From contig CACYKX010000164.1 in assembly GCA_902775075.1 (NCBI GenBank), positions 1 to 7,011 on the forward strand: a DNA stretch of 7,011 nt, written 5' to 3'. Shown piece after piece: positions 4,174 through 7,011 of the stretch. How positions within the stretch are numbered: position 1 is the first letter of the stretch; every line of letters starts with the position of its first letter. Both the position numbers and the translations under genes were made by a program. The notes under the pieces were generated by a model that was not told the origin of the DNA, made no database searches, and saw only the letters and a list, made by a program, of their open reading frames with translations. This DNA is from an uncultured Prevotellaceae bacterium (GTDB lineage Bacteria > Bacteroidota > Bacteroidia > Bacteroidales > Bacteroidaceae).

Positions 4174-6726
4174 ATGTTAGGAGCAATCATAGGTGATATT
4201 GTCGGTTCTACAAGAGAATGGCATAACGTAAAAACGGAAGACTTTGAACTGCTGCCACCAGGTAGTCGATTTACTGATGACACCGTTATGACATTGGCGG
4301 TAGCCAAGTGGCTGATGGATGACCCTTCGCACGAAGAACACAGCCTGGTCAGAATCATGCAGGATATGGGGCATCGCTATCCTAATGCGGGGTACGGAGG
4401 TATGTTTCGCAAGTGGCTTAAATCGGACGATCCGCAACCCTACGGCAGTTATGGCAATGGTTCAGCCATGCGAGTGAGTCCTATAGGAATGTATGCCAAA
4501 TCTCTGGACGAGGCATTGGAACTGTCACGTATAACGGCATCTGTTACCCACAATCATCCAGAAGGGGTAAAGGGCGCACAGGCTGTGGCTGCAGCAATAT
4601 ATATGCAGCTGAACGAAGACTATGATGTAACAGGCAAGATAAAGCGTTATGTAGAAGAGCATTTCGGCTATAATTTGGACATTACGTTGGAGGACATTCG
4701 AGATGAATATCGCTTTGACTCCTCATGTCAAGGCAGTGTACCCATTGCCATCATGGCCTACCTACAAAGACATAATGCCTTGGATACCTTGCGGCTCGCC
4801 ATCTCAATGGGTGGCGACTCTGATACCATTGGGTGCATTGCCACTTCCATAGCATACGCCTGTCCCTTCTATGTGATTTCGTCGCGCACTAACATTCCGA
4901 TGGATATTATTACCAAGTGCCGTGAGTTATTGCCTAAAGAATTACTTGAAATAAACGACCGCTTCGAGGCTTTTGTAACAAGGCCGCTCTATCAGTCGTA
5001 TTACTTGAAGACAAGAAACATCTTTGCAGGAGAATACCCTGGTGACAAGAAAGGTGAGAAGGCTCAAACCAAGATTAATCAGATGCTTCATTTTGGAGTC
5101 CGTCACTTCATTGATCTGACAGAGGAAGAAGAACTACGTCCATATTCACATCTACTTCCAAAGTGCTGCACATATACACGTTTCCCAATCCGTGACGTGG
5201 ATGTGCCAGACAATGTGGAAAGTGTGAGTCGTTTGATAGGTCATATTCAGGAACTATCCAAACGAAATGACGGTTATGTCTATATCCACTGTTGGGGTGG
5301 CGTTGGACGCACTGGTACGATTGTTGGTTGCTATCTGGCAGAAGACATCAGCATGTCATTGCAAAATAAGTCTTTAGAGAGTGACGAACTGACCAAATCC
5401 GCGATGTGCAGATTGAGTGACGCTTTCTCTCAGATGCCCAAATCTTCGCATAGAGTTTCACCTGAGACCAAGGCGCAGGAGACTTTCATCAAGAAATACG
5501 TTGAGAGCATGAAAGAAAGAGAACAAATGAAGAAGGAGCGTGTGAAAGACTGTATTCGTGGCAGTCTGATGGCAGGTGCAGCTGGGGATGCACTTGGCTA
5601 TCCTGTGGAGTTTATGAGCAGAAAAGCCATTATTACTCAGTATGGCGACAAAGGTATCACCAAGTTTGAACTCGACCGTAGCGGTAAGGCATTGGTAAGT
5701 GATGACACACAGATGACCCTATTCACAGCCAACGGCATGTTGATGGGACTGACACGTGGATATATGAGAGGCATCGGTGGTCAGCCTGAGAACTATGTGG
5801 ATGGGGCATATATTGATTGGTACTACACGCAGACAGGGCGGAAGAAGCCCGTGCTTGATGACATGGATTTTCACTACACATGGTTGCGAGACCTGCCCGA
5901 ACTGGCTCATCGCCGTGCACCAGGCACTACCTGTATGTCAGCCTGTGAAGCCCTCTTGAACCATGAGAGTCCTACGAATAACAGCAAGGGCTGCGGAGGT
6001 ATCATGCGAGTTGCACCGATGGGACTGTTGGATGCTGCATATCAGATAATGGGTGGAAGGGGATTATACCCTACAAGTCGATTGGCCGAGGCTGGAGCCA
6101 CAATAGCAAAGGCCACACACCTTCATCCGCTTGGCTATCTGCCTGCAGCATTGATGACGCTGCTCATATCGCGCATCGTCCCACTTACTCCCGACGAGGT
6201 GAAAACTTCTATCTATCAGATAGTACAGGATGGATTGGACGTAATGTCAGGAATGGAGGGAGATGAGTATCATGGTGATAAGGAGTACTTACGACTACTG
6301 ACACAGAGAGCTGTAGAGCTTGCGAAGTCTGATGTTTCCGACAACGATGCCATCAGTCAGTTAGGTGAAGGTTGGACAGCAGAAGAAGCATGGGCTATCT
6401 CGCTCTATTGCGCACTGCGACACATTGACAGTATGAAGTATGCCATCATTGCTGCGGTGAACCATGATGGCGACAGCGATTCTACAGGCTCTATCACTGG
6501 CAATATCATGGGAGCCATATACGGATATAAGGCCATCACTGAAGCACGACTGTTCTGCCCCGTGGGGAAAAGGTTTGAAGATACGATAGAACTGCATAAC
6601 ATCATTCTCGCCTTAGCCGATGACCTGTGCACTGGTTGCATCATTTCAGAATATGACCCGATAGAGACACCCGAAAAGAAACAATGGTATGCTCGCTATT
6701 GCGAAATGATGCCTATGGGAATTTGA
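4174..6726 (+). CDS. Three-domain fusion: ADP-ribosylglycohydrolase - Cys-phosphatase - ADP-ribosylglycohydrolase (850 aa)
   Basis: ATG 4174 follows AAAGGAG (4161-4167); the protein opens MLGAIIGDIVGS, the usual N-terminus of short DraG-family enzymes, so the start is firm. Domain 1 (about 1-265): FTDDTVMT (D35, D36), GNGSAMRVSPIG (95-105), THNHPEG (125-131), GGDSDTIG (D215, D217). Domain 2 (about 280-450): dual-specificity-type phosphatase, FAGEYPGDKKG, HFIDLTEEEE, possible acid at D341 or D343, and HCWGGVGRTGT with C373 and R379. Domain 3 (about 456-850): second, longer DraG type, IRGSLMAGAAGDALGYPVEF, SDDTQMT (D510, D511), RRAPGTT, GCGGIMRVAP, GEGWTAEEAW, DGDSDSTG (D767, D769). Domain 3 has Ser where domain 1 has Thr at two metal-site positions. 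All three active sites look intact. A charged linker (about 440-458) joins domains 2 and 3. No signal peptide or membrane segment is seen, so it is cytoplasmic. Inferred role: stepwise removal of ADP-ribose and phosphate from an unknown substrate. Confidence 0.92.
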   Translation: MLGAIIGDIVGSTREWHNVKTEDFELLPPGSRFTDDTVMTLAVAKWLMDDPSHEEHSLVRIMQDMGHRYPNAGYGGMFRKWLKSDDPQPYGSYGNGSAMRVSPIGMYAKSLDEALELSRITASVTHNHPEGVKGAQAVAAAIYMQLNEDYDVTGKIKRYVEEHFGYNLDITLEDIRDEYRFDSSCQGSVPIAIMAYLQRHNALDTLRLAISMGGDSDTIGCIATSIAYACPFYVISSRTNIPMDIITKCRELLPKELLEINDRFEAFVTRPLYQSYYLKTRNIFAGEYPGDKKGEKAQTKINQMLHFGVRHFIDLTEEEELRPYSHLLPKCCTYTRFPIRDVDVPDNVESVSRLIGHIQELSKRNDGYVYIHCWGGVGRTGTIVGCYLAEDISMSLQNKSLESDELTKSAMCRLSDAFSQMPKSSHRVSPETKAQETFIKKYVESMKEREQMKKERVKDCIRGSLMAGAAGDALGYPVEFMSRKAIITQYGDKGITKFELDRSGKALVSDDTQMTLFTANGMLMGLTRGYMRGIGGQPENYVDGAYIDWYYTQTGRKKPVLDDMDFHYTWLRDLPELAHRRAPGTTCMSACEALLNHESPTNNSKGCGGIMRVAPMGLLDAAYQIMGGRGLYPTSRLAEAGATIAKATHLHPLGYLPAALMTLLISRIVPLTPDEVKTSIYQIVQDGLDVMSGMEGDEYHGDKEYLRLLTQRAVELAKSDVSDNDAISQLGEGWTAEEAWAISLYCALRHIDSMKYAIIAAVNHDGDSDSTGSITGNIMGAIYGYKAITEARLFCPVGKRFEDTIELHNIILALADDLCTGCIISEYDPIETPEKKQWYARYCEMMPMGI

Positions 6727-6748
6727 CATGATAGATATTGGGTTACAC

Positions 6749-6777
6749 GTTTCTCTTTTATCTCATAAACTAGAAAC
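6749..6777. promoter_or_regulatory. 29-bp hairpin/palindrome between genes
   Basis: Arms 6749-6761 (GTTTCTCTTTTAT) and 6765-6777 (ATAAACTAGAAAC) pair at 11 of 13 positions around a CTC loop; the two mismatches form one internal loop. It sits after the TGA at 6724-6726 and just before the AAAGGA of the next gene. There is no T-run after it, and the stem is AT-rich, so it is a poor intrinsic terminator. It may be an mRNA processing or stabilising hairpin, or a protein-binding site. Confidence 0.5.
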
Positions 6778-6794
6778 AAAGAAAGGACTGAATT

Positions 6795-7011
6795 ATGAGT
6801 GCTTACAACAAAATTAGCAAGATACTTGGACGTGAGAGTGATGAAGAAAAGCTATACAAAATCCTAAGTGCCGTTGAATACAAGGAGCGTCCTTACGAGT
6901 ATTCAGACCTCAGTGAGGGAATGGGCGTTATTGGGGAAACGATGTGGGGGTGGTACAAACACCGATTTCTCATCAACCACAACGCCAAGTGTGCATACGA
7001 GTTTATGAACA
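6795..7011 (+). CDS. Unrecognised protein, N-terminal 72 residues (3' end outside window)
   Basis: ATG 6795 is preceded by AAAGGA (6782-6787) at normal spacing, and the frame stays open to the window edge. The visible part starts MSAYNKISKILG, has a charged helix (GRESDEEKLYKILSAV) and then an aromatic-rich stretch with YEYSDL, MWGWYKH and AYEFMN. I do not recognise the family, and no catalytic motif, signal peptide or membrane segment is visible. It lies 68 nt after the fusion gene on the same strand and could be in the same transcription unit, though the intervening hairpin at 6749-6777 may separate their expression. Residue composition (many Trp, Tyr and Lys) suggests a soluble globular protein. 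The start is reasonably secure; function cannot be stated. Confidence 0.7.
   Translation, partial: MSAYNKISKILGRESDEEKLYKILSAVEYKERPYEYSDLSEGMGVIGETMWGWYKHRFLINHNAKCAYEFMN

Noticed and set aside
335..6644. Genes on the minus strand
   Set aside because: All open frames on the minus strand lie opposite well-supported + strand genes, carry no recognisable motif and have no promoter or ribosome binding site of note.
1..7011. CRISPR array, tRNA/rRNA genes, insertion sequences or attachment sites
   Set aside because: No spaced direct repeats, no tRNA-like cloverleaf or rRNA sequence, no transposase or integrase motif and no terminal inverted repeats were seen on reading both strands by eye.

Overview
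The window looks like an accessory region of a Bacteroidales chromosome (Bacteroides/Prevotella-like). The best support is a textbook Bacteroidetes promoter at 3400-3431 (TTTG, 20-nt spacer, TAnnTTTG). The gene families (A1S_2505-type protein, WG-repeat protein, NrtR-type NUDIX regulator) and the mix of strong and absent Shine-Dalgarno sites fit as well. Every supported gene is on the + strand. No rRNA, tRNA, CRISPR array or transposase was seen.

Left part (1-1494): the 3' end of a macro-domain-like A1S_2505-family gene, a 59-residue basic protein at 363-542, and a protein with a small Cys/His knuckle followed by a tyrosine-phosphatase-like domain (544-1494). The last two are tightly coupled: the end of the small gene carries the ribosome binding site of the next.

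Middle part (1491-3287): this looks decayed. An unknown gene (1491-2064) appears frameshifted near 1900. A stand-alone ADP-ribosylglycohydrolase (DraG/ARH family) starting at 2087 is cut by an in-frame stop at 2786. Its homology can be followed past the stop to about 2830, where it ends abruptly and a WG-repeat protein, probably lacking its own 5' end, begins (2838-3287). Four tandem 7-bp repeats start in that gene's stop codon.

Right part (3288-6726): an intact, well-formed transcription unit. The promoter, overlapped by a candidate operator palindrome, drives a NUDIX-winged-helix protein (3459-4151). After a 22-nt gap comes an 850-residue protein fusing ADP-ribosylglycohydrolase, Cys-based phosphatase and a second ADP-ribosylglycohydrolase (4174-6726). 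A 29-bp hairpin (6749-6777) separates it from an unrecognised gene that runs off the window (6795-7011).

Shared theme: three DraG/ARH domains, two Cys-phosphatase domains, a NUDIX domain of a family known to bind ADP-ribose compounds, and a macro-like fragment. All point to ADP-ribose or ADP-ribosyl-conjugate turnover. The inference is that the NUDIX protein senses or hydrolyses an ADP-ribose-type molecule and controls the fused hydrolase-phosphatase-hydrolase, which would remove ADP-ribose and phosphate from a common substrate. The substrate cannot be read from the sequence.
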